From the NCBI RefSeq assembly GCF_017968845.1, contig NZ_CP072876.1, positions 2,170,001-2,234,000 on the forward strand: DNA of 64,000 nucleotides. The letters run 5' to 3'. The DNA is from Microbacterium sp. NIBRBAC000506063 (GTDB taxonomy: Bacteria > Actinomycetota > Actinomycetes > Actinomycetales > Microbacteriaceae). This document shows positions 1-8,339 of the stretch, in pieces. Made by a program: the position numbers and the translations under genes. Below the pieces are notes generated by a model. It worked only from the letters and a program-made list of their open reading frames with translations. It was not told the origin of the DNA and did no database searches. Position 1 is the stretch's first letter. Each line of letters begins with the position of its first letter.

Positions 1-71
1 GATGCCGTGAGCGCACGGCCACGGGCGCGCCGATCCGGCGCTGCGCGCGGGAGGCGCCGCTGCGCGCGGAC

Positions 72-163
72 GACAACTCCGGAAGAATCGCTCTTCGTGA
101 GGGAGCCGCGCCCGTGTTTCCGCGCACCGACAGTCGGACGAACGGGGTTCTTCCGGAGTTGTC
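72..163. repeat. Long inverted repeat, possible terminator
   Basis: A perfect 16-base inverted repeat (GACAACTCCGGAAGAA at 72-87 and its complement at 148-163) encloses about 60 bases; pairing continues imperfectly outward into CG-rich flanks. It lies just past the stop of the leftward membrane-protein gene, so it may end transcription, but no T run follows. It may equally be a dispersed palindromic element. I see no gene in 1-180. Confidence 0.5.
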
Positions 164-180
164 GGCGCGCGGCGAAGCGC

Positions 181-777
181 TCAGACGGCGAGCGTGACGG
201 CCCGTGGGCCGCCCGGGATCGCGGGAGGCCCACGCCGTGAGACCGGGCCGAGCGCGGCGGCGCGCAGGACCGGCATCCGATCGATGAACCCGGCGGGAGT
301 GAGATGCGCGGGAGCGGGCACCGCGGGCAGCGGGCGCAGGGCGGCGCGGACCCAGCGGACGACGGCGAGAAGGAGCTGTTCGCCGTGCCAGAGCAGCAGC
401 GTCGTCAGGAGCGCGGCGGCCGCGTGCGCGGCGAGCATCGCGGGGCCGGTCGCCGCCCCTTGCGTGACCGGGCCGAGCGCGACCGGGTCGACGTGGTGCG
501 CGTGCCCGGCCGTCGCTCCGCCGGCGGTCGTTCCGAGCGCGTGGAACAGGGCGTGGAACACGCCCTGGCTGACGAGGACGCTGAGGGCGACCCGCACGCG
601 GTGCGGCGTCGGCCCGACCAGCAGTGCTGCGACCGGCGTCAGGAACACGGCGAGGGTGATGACGAGCAGCGGATGCGGCGGCGCCCCGCCACCGAGCGTG
701 TGCGACATCGCCGCGAGGAGCGTGGCGAGCCAGGAGGCGGACGTCGCACGCAGCAGGCGGAGCTGGCGGGCGGTCAC
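181..777 (-). CDS. Small integral membrane protein, function unknown
   Basis: Predicted 198-residue protein rich in Leu, Ala and Val, with about four hydrophobic stretches (roughly residues 12-28, 36-54, 65-80 and 108-132) and several His residues (SHTLGG, FHALFHALG, GHAHHVD). I do not recognise a family with certainty; proteins like this are often found near copper-handling genes in actinobacteria, which is only a suggestion because the neighbour beyond the window edge is not visible. The GTG start at 777 is chosen because a TAGGCT -10 box ends exactly six bases upstream, fitting a leaderless transcript. The frame is intact. Confidence 0.6.
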   Translation of the reverse strand: MTARQLRLLRATSASWLATLLAAMSHTLGGGAPPHPLLVITLAVFLTPVAALLVGPTPHRVRVALSVLVSQGVFHALFHALGTTAGGATAGHAHHVDPVALGPVTQGAATGPAMLAAHAAAALLTTLLLWHGEQLLLAVVRWVRAALRPLPAVPAPAHLTPAGFIDRMPVLRAAALGPVSRRGPPAIPGGPRAVTLAV

Positions 778-783
778 ACCGTC

Positions 784-789
784 AGCCTA
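784..789 (-). promoter_or_regulatory. -10 box TAGGCT, leaderless promoter
   Basis: TAGGCT on the minus strand, six bases before the GTG at 777. Confidence 0.55.
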
Positions 790-847
790 GAGGAACGCCA
801 TCGGCCCGCTGGACCCGAGATCGGAGGCGCCGGGCGTGTCCGACTCC

Positions 848-861
848 GGAGGAATTCCTCC
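848..861. promoter_or_regulatory. Perfect 14-base palindrome, candidate operator
   Basis: GGAGGAATTCCTCC sits in the 230-base intergenic region between divergent genes (starts at 777 and 1008). A perfect palindrome in a divergent promoter region suggests a dimeric regulator site. No regulator is known for it. Nothing else coding is seen in 790-1007. Confidence 0.35.
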
Positions 862-995
862 TCGGCCCACTGCCCGCGCACCGGAGCACGGCGTGTCGGC
901 CTGACATCCGTCATCCGCTCCGGAGCCGAGGACACCCGCCTATCCGGCCGCACCCGCCACCGCACGCCGCTCAGCGGATTCCACGACGCGCCCAC

Positions 996-1001
996 TACGG
1001 T
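996..1001 (+). promoter_or_regulatory. -10 box TACGGT, leaderless promoter
   Basis: TACGGT, six bases before the GTG at 1008. Confidence 0.5.
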
Positions 1002-1007
1002 GGGCAG

Positions 1008-2321
1008 GTGGACATCCTGCTGTATCTGGGCGGCATCCTCTTCATGGTGCTGGCCCTGACGATCTCGATCGCCCTGCACGAGATCGGGCACCTCGTGCCG
1101 GCGAAGCTCTTCGGCGTGCGAGTGAGCCAGTACATGGTCGGCTTCGGCAAGACCCTGTGGTCGACGCGCCGGGGCGGGACCGAGTACGGCGTCAAGGCGC
1201 TGCCGCTGGGCGGCTACATCTCGATGGCGGGCATGTACCCGCACTCGGGGGCGACCAAGCCCGCCGGCGGAATGTTCCGCACGCTCGTGCAGGAGGCGCG
1301 CGACGCCAACGACGAGACGATCGTGGCGGATGCCGAGACGGGTGTCTTCTACCGGCTGCCGGTGTGGAAGCGGGTGATCGTGATGCTCGGCGGCCCGTTC
1401 ATGAACCTGCTCCTGGCGCTCCTGGTCTTCACGATCGTCTTCTCGGGGATCGGCGTGCAGCAGGGCACGACGACCATCGCGACGGTGTCGGAATGCGTGC
1501 TGCCTGCCGGCTCGACCCAGACCGAGTGCGGGCCGGAGGATCCGGCGGCGCCGGCGGCCGAGGCCGGGCTCCTCCCGGGCGATGTGCTGCTGTCGGTCGA
1601 CGGGCAGGACGTGGAGACCTTCGCGGATGCCGCGGCGATCGTCCAGGCCTCGCCGGGGGAGTCGCTTCCCGTCGTCGTCGAGCGCGACGGTGCCGAGGTG
1701 GCGCTCACGCTGACGCCGGTGCTCGCCGAGCGTGCCGTGTTCGACGAGCGTGGGCAGCCCGTCGTCGATGAGGACGGCGCCCCGGTGACGACCGAGGTCG
1801 GCTACGTGGGCATGGGCGCACAGGTGAGCTTCGTGCCTCAGCCGATCGGCGCCGGCGCGGAGTTCACCTGGGAGAACACGCAGGCCGTCGCCGGGATCAT
1901 CGTCCACCTGCCCGCACGTCTCTGGGATGTCGCGGTCTCGACCTTCACGGGCGGTGAGCGCGACCCGAACGGGCCGCTCAGCGTCGTGGGAGTCGGGCGC
2001 CTGGCCGGCGAGGTTGCCGCCACCGATGCGCCCGTGCTCAACCGCGTGTGGACGCTGCTGAGCCTGACGGGGTCGCTGAATATCGCCCTGTTCGTCTTCA
2101 ACCTCATTCCGCTCCTGCCGCTGGACGGCGGACACGTCGTCGTCGCGCTCTGGGACGGGCTGCGCCGCGCCTGGGCGAAGCTCTGGCGCCGTCCGCCGCC
2201 CGCGCCCGTGGATGCGACGCGGCTCGTGCCCGTCACGATCGTCGTGGCGGCGCTGCTGATCGGCATGGGCGCGCTCCTGCTCATCGCCGATCTCGTCAAT
2301 CCCGTCAACCTGCTGGGGTAG
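1008..2321 (+). CDS. rip: M50 site-2 protease (RseP/Rip1-type)
   Basis: Intramembrane zinc metalloprotease expected to cut membrane-anchored substrates such as anti-sigma factors. The 437-residue product has the zinc motif HEIGH at residues 24-28 inside the first membrane segment, a central PDZ-like region (roughly 170-235, around LLPGDVLLSVDGQ) and the second catalytic motif LPLDGGH near residue 375, followed by a last membrane helix. Length and order match RseP-type proteins; in Mycobacterium the homologue Rip1 (Rv2869c) lies between dxr and ispG. Here ispG follows only after about 4.5 kb of inserted genes, and no dxr is in the window. GTG start fixed by the TACGGT box. Frame intact. Confidence 0.9.
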   Translation: MDILLYLGGILFMVLALTISIALHEIGHLVPAKLFGVRVSQYMVGFGKTLWSTRRGGTEYGVKALPLGGYISMAGMYPHSGATKPAGGMFRTLVQEARDANDETIVADAETGVFYRLPVWKRVIVMLGGPFMNLLLALLVFTIVFSGIGVQQGTTTIATVSECVLPAGSTQTECGPEDPAAPAAEAGLLPGDVLLSVDGQDVETFADAAAIVQASPGESLPVVVERDGAEVALTLTPVLAERAVFDERGQPVVDEDGAPVTTEVGYVGMGAQVSFVPQPIGAGAEFTWENTQAVAGIIVHLPARLWDVAVSTFTGGERDPNGPLSVVGVGRLAGEVAATDAPVLNRVWTLLSLTGSLNIALFVFNLIPLLPLDGGHVVVALWDGLRRAWAKLWRRPPPAPVDATRLVPVTIVVAALLIGMGALLLIADLVNPVNLLG

Positions 2322-2339
2322 CTGCCGTCGCCGCACGGA

Positions 2340-2369
2340 TGTCGAAAACGGGCTTGCCCGTTCGCTGAC
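2340..2369 (+). promoter_or_regulatory. Candidate ECF42-type promoter, copy 1
   Basis: TGTCGA at 2340-2345 followed, after 17 bases, by CGCTGAC at 2363-2369, upstream of the first DGPF gene. From memory, the published ECF42 target motif has TGTCGA at -35 and CGA/TC at -10; the -35 matches exactly, the -10 only loosely. The whole stretch up to the start codon is repeated before the second DGPF gene (2797). Confidence 0.5.
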
Positions 2370-2418
2370 GCCATGCGACGGTCGAATCGGCCGTGCGATA
2401 CGCCGACGGAGGAGACCC

Positions 2419-2786
2419 ATGAAGTACGTGCTGATGTTCACGTCCACCCTGTGCACGATGCGGCGGTGCCGCCGGAGCGCGCGCAAGAGATCTATGCGCA
2501 GGTCTACGAATGGTTCCAGCAGAACGCGGCGGTCTTCGCGGAAGCGGGCGCCGAGCTCCAGTCGGTCGAGACGGCCAGCACCGTGCGCCATCGCGCGGGC
2601 GGGCCGGTGATCGTCGACGGGCCGTTCACCGAGGCGCGGGAGGCGGTGGGCGGATTCGCCGTGGTCGATGTGCCGGATCGGGATGCCGCGCTCGCGCTCG
2701 CCCGCACGTGGCCGATGCTCGTCCTGCCGGGCACGTCGGTCGAAGTGCGGCCGATGGTGACCGACTACAGCCAGTTCGAAGAGTGA
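2419..2786 (+). CDS. YCII/DGPF-domain protein, copy 1
   Basis: Small cytoplasmic protein of the YCII-related (DGPF) family, 122 residues when repaired. It begins MKYVLMFTS and carries the diagnostic DGPFTEA motif around residue 67, then the GGFAVVDVPD segment. Biochemical function of the family is unclear; members are the usual gene neighbours and targets of ECF42 sigma factors, and such a sigma factor lies two genes downstream. A C is missing from the run at 2447-2449 (ACCCCT read as ACCCT), which breaks the frame after nine residues. The ATG at 2419 is preceded by GGAGGAG. Sister of the next gene; the pair is a tandem duplication including upstream DNA. Confidence 0.85.
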
Positions 2787-2796
2787 TCCCCGAAAG

Positions 2797-2826
2797 TGTC
2801 GAAAACGGCCTTGCCCGTTCGCTGAC
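2797..2826 (+). promoter_or_regulatory. Candidate ECF42-type promoter, copy 2
   Basis: TGTCGA at 2797-2802 and CGCTGAC at 2820-2826, same 17-base spacing as copy 1. The roughly 80 bases from here to the ATG at 2878 are nearly identical to 2340-2418, so promoter and gene were duplicated together. Confidence 0.5.
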
Positions 2827-2877
2827 TCCATGCGACGGTCGAATCGGCCTCGCGACACGCAGACGGAAGGAAGACCC

Positions 2878-3245
2878 ATGAAGTACGTACTCATGTTCAC
2901 ATCGGATCCCGAGCGGGATGCCGCGGTCCCGCCGAGCGGCAGGAGGCCGATCTGCAGCGGATCTTCTCCTGGTTCGAGGAGAACGCCGCGGTCGTCCTCG
3001 ACGGCGGCGCGGCGCTGCACGGAGTGGAGACCGCGACGACCGTGCGCGCGGGCGGGGAGGGCCCGGTCGTCGTCGACGGCCCCTTCTCGGAGGCCAAGGA
3101 GGTGATCGGCGGCTTCTCGATCGTCGACGTGCCGGACCTGGACGCCGCCATCGCGCTCGCGAAGACCTGGCCGTCGCTGGAGCTTCCCGGCAACTCCGTC
3201 GAGATCCGGCCGATGTACGACGATGAGGAGCTCTTCGGGCAGTGA
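2878..3245 (+). CDS. YCII/DGPF-domain protein, copy 2
   Basis: Second DGPF-family protein, also 122 residues when repaired. Starts MKYVLMFTSDPE, with the DGPFSEA motif near residue 67 and GGFSIVDVPDLDAA after it. One G is missing near 2934 (CCGGAG read as CCGAG), moving the remainder to another frame. The stop TGA (3243-3245) overlaps the ATG of the sigma-factor gene, so translation of the two is probably coupled. Role inferred from the ECF42 context only. Confidence 0.85.
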
Positions 3246-4491
3246 TGCGATCGGATGCCGCGAACGACCGTGCGGGGGCATCGGATGCGGTGCTCGCGGA
3301 GACGGTCCGTGCCGAGGCGGGGCGGATCGTCGGGGCGCTCGCGCGCTTCTTCGGCAGCATCGACGTGGCAGAGGAGGCCGTCGCCGAGGCGGTCGAGGAG
3401 GCGCTGGGCGCGTGGCGGCGGGCGGGGGTGCCGCCAGGCGCCGCCGCATGGCTCACGATCGCCGCACGCCGCAACGCCCTCGATCGGATGCGGCGCGCGA
3501 AGCTCCATCGCGACCGGCTCCCGCTCCTCGCGCCGATGCCCGACGCCGTGCCGCCCGCCGGGCAGGGCGGGGAGGCGGACGACAGGCTTCCGCTGCTGTT
3601 CGGATGCTGCCACCCGGCGCTCTCGCCGGAGGCGAAGCTCGCCCTGACGCTGCGCGCGGTGCTCGGCGTGACCACGGCGCAGATCGCTCAGGCGACGCAG
3701 GAGCCGGCGGCGACGGTCGGACAGCGGATCAGCCGGGCCAAACGGAAGATGGCGGCCTCCGGCATCCGACTGCGGATCCCGGAGGGCGCGGAGCGCGCAT
3801 CACGCCTGGATCTCGTGCTCACGGTGATCTCCGTGATGTACGACACCGCCCATCATCGTCCCGGCGCCGACGCGCGGGCCGATCGCGATCTCGCCGAGGA
3901 CGCGCTCTGGCTCGCCTCGGTCGTGGCCGAGGAGCTCCCGGGCGAGGCCGAGGCGCACGGCTTGCGGGCGCTGCTGCTGTTCCATCGGGCGCGGGACCGT
4001 GCGCGGTCGCAGGGCGGCGAGTTCGTGCCGCTGCCGCAGCAGGATCGACGGCTGTGGGATCGATCGCTGATCGCCGCCGCCCACTCCTCGCTGGAGCGCG
4101 CGGCGGCGCTGCGGCGGCCGGGGCGATGGCAGCTGCAGGCCGCGATCGCGGCGTGCCACTCGGATGCGGCCGAGGCGGCCGACACCGACTGGCCCAGGTG
4201 CTCGCCCTCTACGATCTGCTGCTGCGCTACGACTCCTCGCCGTTCGTGCGGTTGAACCGCGCGGTCGCGCTCGCCGAGGTGGCCGGGGCCGAACCGGCGC
4301 TCATCGAGGTCGACGCCCTCGCGGGGCGCTTCGAAGAGTACCACCTCTGGTGGGCGCTGCGGGCGGATCTGCTGCGGCGGCTCGGGAAGCCGGATGCCGC
4401 GCGCGGCGCCGACCGCCGTGCCCATGCGCTCGCGGCGAACGAGGCCGAGCGGCGTCTGCTGGCCGCGCGGTTGGACGCCCCCGGTCGTTGA
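3245..4491 (+). CDS. ECF42-type RNA polymerase sigma factor with TPR-like C-terminus
   Basis: Alternative sigma factor; repaired length 415 residues, typical of ECF42 proteins, which carry a long C-terminal extension. Region 2 (FFGSIDVAEEAVAEA, then ARRNALDRMRRAKL) and region 4 (ALTLRAVLGVTTAQIAQATQ...VGQRISRAKRK) are clear; residues about 200-415 form an Ala/Leu-rich helical extension with LYDLLLRY and LNRAVALAEVAG, as in the TPR-like domain of the group. One C is lost at 4193-4195 (CCCCAG read as CCCAG). It overlaps the upstream DGPF gene and no anti-sigma gene is present, as usual for this group. Its stop codon TGA lies inside a CGGTCGTTGAGCGAG repeat, so the repeat set the protein's end. 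Confidence 0.88.
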
Positions 4492-4580
4492 GCGAGGCGA
4501 CCCCGGTGACTTCGCGACGGGCAGGCTGCGGGCGATCAGCCCCTCCCGGTCGTTGAGCGAGCGCAGCGAGACGAAACGCC
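4482..4580. repeat. CGGTCGTTGAGCGAG dispersed repeats, two copies
   Basis: Copies at 4482-4496 and 4547-4580; the second continues into GCGCAGCGAGACGAAACGCC. Same family as at 20684, 27625, 39027, 42673, 57146 and 59901. The first copy contains the stop codon of the sigma-factor gene. Confidence 0.8.
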
Positions 4581-4617
4581 CTGGCGTCGATCGCGATCAA
4601 GTGGCATGCGAGGGTAC

Positions 4618-4697
4618 AGGGGGTCTGCGGGAGCGAGCCTCGGGAGGGCCCACGCGAAGCGTGGGAGGGACCCTCCGCTCGCTCCCGCAGACCCCCG
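4618..4697. terminator. Long compound hairpin between convergent genes
   Basis: GGGGGTCTGCGGGAGCGAGC pairs perfectly over 20 bases with its complement ending near 4696; inside lies a second hairpin, CCCACGC-GAA-GCGTGGG. It sits between the convergent sigma-factor and anthranilate-synthase genes, so it probably ends both transcripts. No clear T run; could also be a dispersed palindrome. Nothing coding is seen in 4492-4724. Confidence 0.55.
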
Positions 4698-4724
4698 GAG
4701 CCCGACCACAACCAGTCCAGCCCT

Positions 4725-6629
4725 TCAGCTCAGCGCGTGAGCCACCAGCCGCTCCAGCGTCGTCATGCCGTCGCGCGAGAGGATCGACTCCAGGTGCCCC
4801 TGCACGGAGGCGAAGCCTTCGCCGCGCAGCGCGTAGACATCGCCGCTGGCGGCATCCGCTGACACCTCGGCCGCGCCGACCTGTGTCGTCCCGGGGGCGA
4901 CGCGCGCCGTGAAGGTGTTGTAGAAGCCGATCGAGGCGTCTTCGCCGAAGACGGGCACGCTCTTCTGCAGGCCCTGATGAGGCGCCGCGAGCGGCTCGAG
5001 GGCGATGCCGAAGCCGTCGCTGAGGATCTGGTGACTCAGGCACACGGCCAGCAGCGGTGCGCCGGAGCCACGGCGGCGGGCGACGATCTCGCGCATGCGG
5101 GCGATGCGGGGAGGGCGGCGTCACGCGGATCACCGGGGCCCGGGCCGGCGACGAGGAGATCGGCGGAGTCGACGGCGGCATCCGACACCTCGTCCCAGTT
5201 CACGATCTCGACCGAGAGGCCCAGATGGCGCAGCTGGTGCGCGAGCATTGTGGTGAAACGGTCCTCGGCGTCGACCAGGAGGGCCGAGCGGCCGGCGAAG
5301 GCGTCGCCGGTGTGGTCCTGCTGCGGCTGCAGCCAGAAGTCCGCGAGGCGCGAGTTGCGGGAGGCGAGAAGGGCGGCGACGTCGGGGTCCGCGGCGAGGT
5401 CCGTGTGCTCGCCCGGGGCGTCGGCGTCCTCGCGGGCTTCGGCGACGGTATCGCGCGGGATCGCCCCGATCGCCCCCAGCACGCCGGCCGCCTTGCCATG
5501 TGTCTCGCCGACCTCGCCGTGCGGGTCGGAGTGTCGCACGAGCGTCGCCCCGACCGGGACGCGCAGGGTCTGCTCATCGAGGTACACGGTGCGGATGAGG
5601 ATCGGCGCGTCCAGATCGTGCGAGCCGGCATCGTTCGGGGTGAACAGCGCAGCGACGCCCGAGTAGTAGCCGCGGGGTTCACGCTCATGGCGTCGGATGA
5701 CCGTGCAGGCGTTCTGCATGGGCGACCCGGTCACGGTGGGCGCGAACATCGTCTCGCGCAGGATGTCGCGGGGTCCATCGTGCTGCGCCCGCGCAGCATG
5801 TACTCGGTGTGCGTCAGGCGCGACATCTGCTTGAGGTGGGGGCCGGTGATCCGGCCGCCGTCGGAGCAGACGGCGCTCATCATCTTCAGCTCTTCGTCGA
5901 CGACCATGAACAGCTCCTCGGTCTCCTTGGTGGAGGTGAGGAACTCGATGAGCGATTCCTTCGTCGCCCCGCCCGCCGGATGCCGGAACGTGCCCGAGAT
6001 CGGGTTCATGGTGACGACGCCGCCCCGGGCGACGACGTGCGCCTCAGGGCTCGCACCGACGGCGATCACACCGGGGGTGACGACGGCGAAGGTCCAGTAC
6101 GCGCCCCGCTCGTGGGCGAGCAGCGCCCGGAACCAGGTGAGGGCCGCCTGTCGCTCGTCGGCGTCTATGCGGGCGGTGAAGTCGCGGCGGATGACGAAGT
6201 TCGCTCCCTCGCCGCGGCCGATCTCGTCGGCGATGACCCGCTCGACGATCTCGGCATATTCCTCGTCGGCGAGGTCGAATCCGGCATCCGACAACGGCAC
6301 GGCGACCTGGGGAGGGCGGCCAGTGCCGCTTCGCGGGGGAAGTGCCGGTGCTCGTCGACGAGCAGGCAGCGCAGCGGCGCCCCGTCGTCCTGCGCGACGA
6401 AGCCGCGCTCGCGCACCTGCCGGTAAGGGACCATCGCGAACACCTCGCGCGCCTCCGTGCCGGTCCCCGCGCCCGTCGACGAGTGCAGCGGGATGTCGGC
6501 GAGCAGGTCCACATCGCGGACCTCGCCCGTGAGCACCTCGACGGTCTCCGCGCCGTCGCGCGCGATGAGCACGAAGGAGGCGGCCGGATCGGCGGCGAGC
6601 TGGGCGAGCAGGGCGGCGGGATCGGTCAT
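4725..6629 (-). CDS. Fused anthranilate/ADIC synthase (TrpE-TrpG fusion, PhzE order)
   Basis: Chorismate-using synthase with its own glutaminase; repaired length 635 residues, as in PhzE and fused TrpE(G). Residues about 1-430 form the chorismate-binding part (NPISGTFRHPAGG, DEELKMMSAVCSDGGRITGP, LTHTEYMLRGRS, REPRGYYSGVAALF). The rest is a class-I glutamine amidotransferase with VAGPGPGDPRD and the nucleophile region AVCLSHQIL. PhzE enzymes make ADIC; fused TrpE enzymes make anthranilate. The tandem-Trp attenuator just upstream points to tryptophan supply, and no other phenazine gene is nearby. Three C deletions break the frame, at 6309-6312, 5770-5773 and 5108-5111. ATG at 6629 follows AGGAGTGATCG. 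Confidence 0.88.
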
Positions 6630-6660
6630 CGATCACTCCTGGGATTCGGGCGGCTCAACC

Positions 6661-6687
6661 AAGAAAGACCGCCGATGCGGGCGGTCT
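6661..6687 (-). terminator. Trp attenuator terminator hairpin
   Basis: On the minus strand AGACCGCC (6687-6680) pairs with GGCGGTCT (6673-6666), followed by TTTCTT. The 5' arm can instead pair with GGCGGT at 6715-6710 just after the leader stop, forming an antiterminator. A third pairing, ACGCGAAC (6746-6739) with GTTCGCGT (6707-6700), completes the mutually exclusive set. Confidence 0.85.
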
Positions 6688-6714
6688 GGTTTCGTGGGAA
6701 CGCGAACACACCGC

Positions 6715-6750
6715 CTAGGAAGCGGGCCACCAGGTGGAGTTCGCGTGCAT
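6715..6750 (-). CDS. trpL: Trp leader peptide with tandem Trp codons
   Basis: Eleven-codon ORF reading MHANSTWWPAS, with two adjacent TGG codons at 6732-6727. A ribosome stalled there leaves GGCGGT (6715-6710) free to form the antiterminator; a ribosome reaching the stop covers it and lets the terminator form. This is the layout of known actinobacterial trp attenuators. A TAGTTT -10 box lies six bases before the ATG, so the transcript probably begins at the leader start codon. Confidence 0.88.
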   Translation of the reverse strand: MHANSTWWPAS

Positions 6751-6756
6751 GAGCCG

Positions 6757-6762
6757 AAACTA
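6757..6762 (-). promoter_or_regulatory. -10 box TAGTTT of the trp leader
   Basis: TAGTTT on the minus strand, six bases before the leader ATG at 6750. Divergent from and close to the ispG promoter (6793). Confidence 0.55.
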
Positions 6763-6792
6763 TCACACAGCGCGTGTTCACCCGGCGCGTCG

Positions 6793-6798
6793 TAGGCT
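6793..6798 (+). promoter_or_regulatory. -10 box TAGGCT, leaderless promoter of ispG
   Basis: TAGGCT, six bases before the GTG at 6805. Confidence 0.6.
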
Positions 6799-6804
6799 GG
6801 TGGG

Positions 6805-7956
6805 GTGCCAGCAGTCAATCTGGGGATGCCCAAGGTTCCCGAAGTCCTCGCTCCGCGACGCAAGTCCCGGCAGATCCGCGTCGGAAAGGTCCTCGTCGGC
6901 GGCAACGCCCCCGTGAGCGTGCAGTCGATGACCACGACCAAGACGACCGACATCAACGGCACTCTGCAGCAGATCGCCGAGCTCACGGCATCCGGATGCG
7001 AGATCGTGCGCGTCGCCGTCCCCTCGCAGGACGACGCCGATGTGCTGCACATCATCGCGAAGAAGTCGCAGATCCCGGTCATCGCCGACATCCACTTCCA
7101 GCCGAAGTACGTCTTCCAGGCGATCGACGCCGGCTGCGCCGCGGTGCGGGTGAACCCGGGCAACATCCGCAAGTTCGACGACCAGGTCGGTGCGATCGCG
7201 AAGGCGGCGAAGGATGCCGGTGTCTCGCTGCGCATCGGCGTGAACGCCGGCTCCCTCGACAGGCGCCTGCTGGAGAAGTACGGCAAGGCGACGCCAGAGG
7301 CGCTCATGGAGAGCGCCGTCTGGGAGGCGTCGCTGTTCGAGGAGCACGATTTCCACGACTTCAAGATCTCGGTCAAGCACAACGACCCGATCGTCATGGT
7401 CAAGGCCTACCGGCTGCTCGCCGAGCGCGGCGACTGGCCGCTGCACCTGGGCGTGACCGAGGCCGGTCCGGCGTTCCAGGGCACGATCAAGTCGGCGACG
7501 GCGTTCGGCATCCTGCTCGCCGAGGGCATCGGCGACACGATCCGTGTGTCGCTGTCGGCACCGCCGGCCGAAGAGGTCAAGGTCGGCCACCAGATCCTGC
7601 AGTCGCTGAACCTGCGCGAACGCAAGCTCGAGATCGTCTCCTGCCCCTCGTGCGGGCGGGCGCAGGTCGACGTCTACTCGCTCGCCGACAGCGTGACCGA
7701 AGGGCTGAAGGACATGACCGTGCCGCTGCGCGTGGCCGTCATGGGCTGTGTCGTCAACGGTCCGGGCGAGGCCCGCGAGGCCGATCTGGGCGTGGCCAGC
7801 GGCAACGGCAAGGGGCAGATCTTCGTCAAGGGCGAGGTCATCAAGACCGTGCCCGAGGCCGAGATCGTGCAGACCCTCATCGAAGAGGCCAATCGCATCG
7901 CCGCCGAGATGGGGGCGGACGCGCCCGTCGGCACGGCGCAGGTCATCACCGCGTAA
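6805..7956 (+). CDS. ispG: 4-hydroxy-3-methylbut-2-enyl diphosphate synthase
   Basis: Iron-sulfur enzyme of the MEP isoprenoid pathway, converting methylerythritol cyclodiphosphate to HMBPP. The 383-residue product is intact and full length: N-terminal TIM-barrel motifs ([62 protein letters not shown]) and the C-terminal cluster-binding part with CPSCGRAQ and [11 protein letters not shown] supplying the three cluster cysteines. GTG start supported by the leaderless -10 box. First gene of a run of close or overlapping genes reaching 10042. Follows the M50 protease in the conserved actinobacterial order, but with extra genes between. Confidence 0.97.
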   Translation: MPAVNLGMPKVPEVLAPRRKSRQIRVGKVLVGGNAPVSVQSMTTTKTTDINGTLQQIAELTASGCEIVRVAVPSQDDADVLHIIAKKSQIPVIADIHFQPKYVFQAIDAGCAAVRVNPGNIRKFDDQVGAIAKAAKDAGVSLRIGVNAGSLDRRLLEKYGKATPEALMESAVWEASLFEEHDFHDFKISVKHNDPIVMVKAYRLLAERGDWPLHLGVTEAGPAFQGTIKSATAFGILLAEGIGDTIRVSLSAPPAEEVKVGHQILQSLNLRERKLEIVSCPSCGRAQVDVYSLADSVTEGLKDMTVPLRVAVMGCVVNGPGEAREADLGVASGNGKGQIFVKGEVIKTVPEAEIVQTLIEEANRIAAEMGADAPVGTAQVITA

Positions 7957-7958
7957 TC

Positions 7959-8339
7959 GTGCTGCACCACGTCGAGCTGTGGGTCGCGGATCTGGATGCC
8001 GCGCGCGCCGAGTGGGGATGGCTGCTCGAGCGGCTCGGCTGGGAGCACGACGGCTCGTGGGACGAGGGATCGACGTGGACGTCCGGTGCGACCTACATCA
8101 CCCTGACGACCTCTCCGAACCTGCACGGTGACGCGCACGACCGTCGGATGCCGGGGCTGAACCATCTCGCCTTCGGCGCCGGCGAGCGCTCTGCGGTCGA
8201 TGCGATCATGACCGCAGCGCCCGGGCATGGCTGGACCCCGCTGTACCAGGAGCGGTACCCGCACGCCGGCGGCCCGGACCACTACGCGGGATGGCTGGAG
8301 AACTCGGCCGGGTTCAAGGCGGAGATCGTCGCGGCGTGA
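7959..8339 (+). CDS. VOC (glyoxalase/bleomycin-resistance) family protein
   Basis: 126-residue single VOC module: LHHVELWVADLDAA at the start gives the first metal-type His, MPGLNHLAFGAGE gives a second, and HYAGWLENSAGFKAEIVAA ends the second beta-alpha unit. VOC proteins are metal-dependent lyases, dioxygenases or binding proteins; substrate cannot be told. GTG at 7959 starts two bases after the ispG stop, and its own TGA overlaps the next gene, so all three are likely co-transcribed. Frame intact. Confidence 0.8.
   Translation: MLHHVELWVADLDAARAEWGWLLERLGWEHDGSWDEGSTWTSGATYITLTTSPNLHGDAHDRRMPGLNHLAFGAGERSAVDAIMTAAPGHGWTPLYQERYPHAGGPDHYAGWLENSAGFKAEIVAA

Noticed and set aside
7-240. Short rightward ORF at the window start
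   Set aside because: Runs through the inverted repeat at 72-163 and the end of the opposing gene; no start signal or family.
774-3449. Very long antisense reading frame (about 890 codons) over the M50, DGPF and sigma genes
   Set aside because: Protein is Arg/Asp/His-rich with no domain; the frame is open only because of high GC, and the plus strand holds recognisable genes.
4725-6629. Phenazine biosynthesis cluster
   Set aside because: Only the PhzE-like enzyme is present; no phzB, D, F or G neighbours, and Trp attenuation points elsewhere.
6715-6762. Trp leader as a chance short ORF
   Set aside because: Tandem Trp codons, a terminator, an antiterminator and a correctly spaced -10 box together make chance unlikely, so the rejection itself was dropped and the leader kept.
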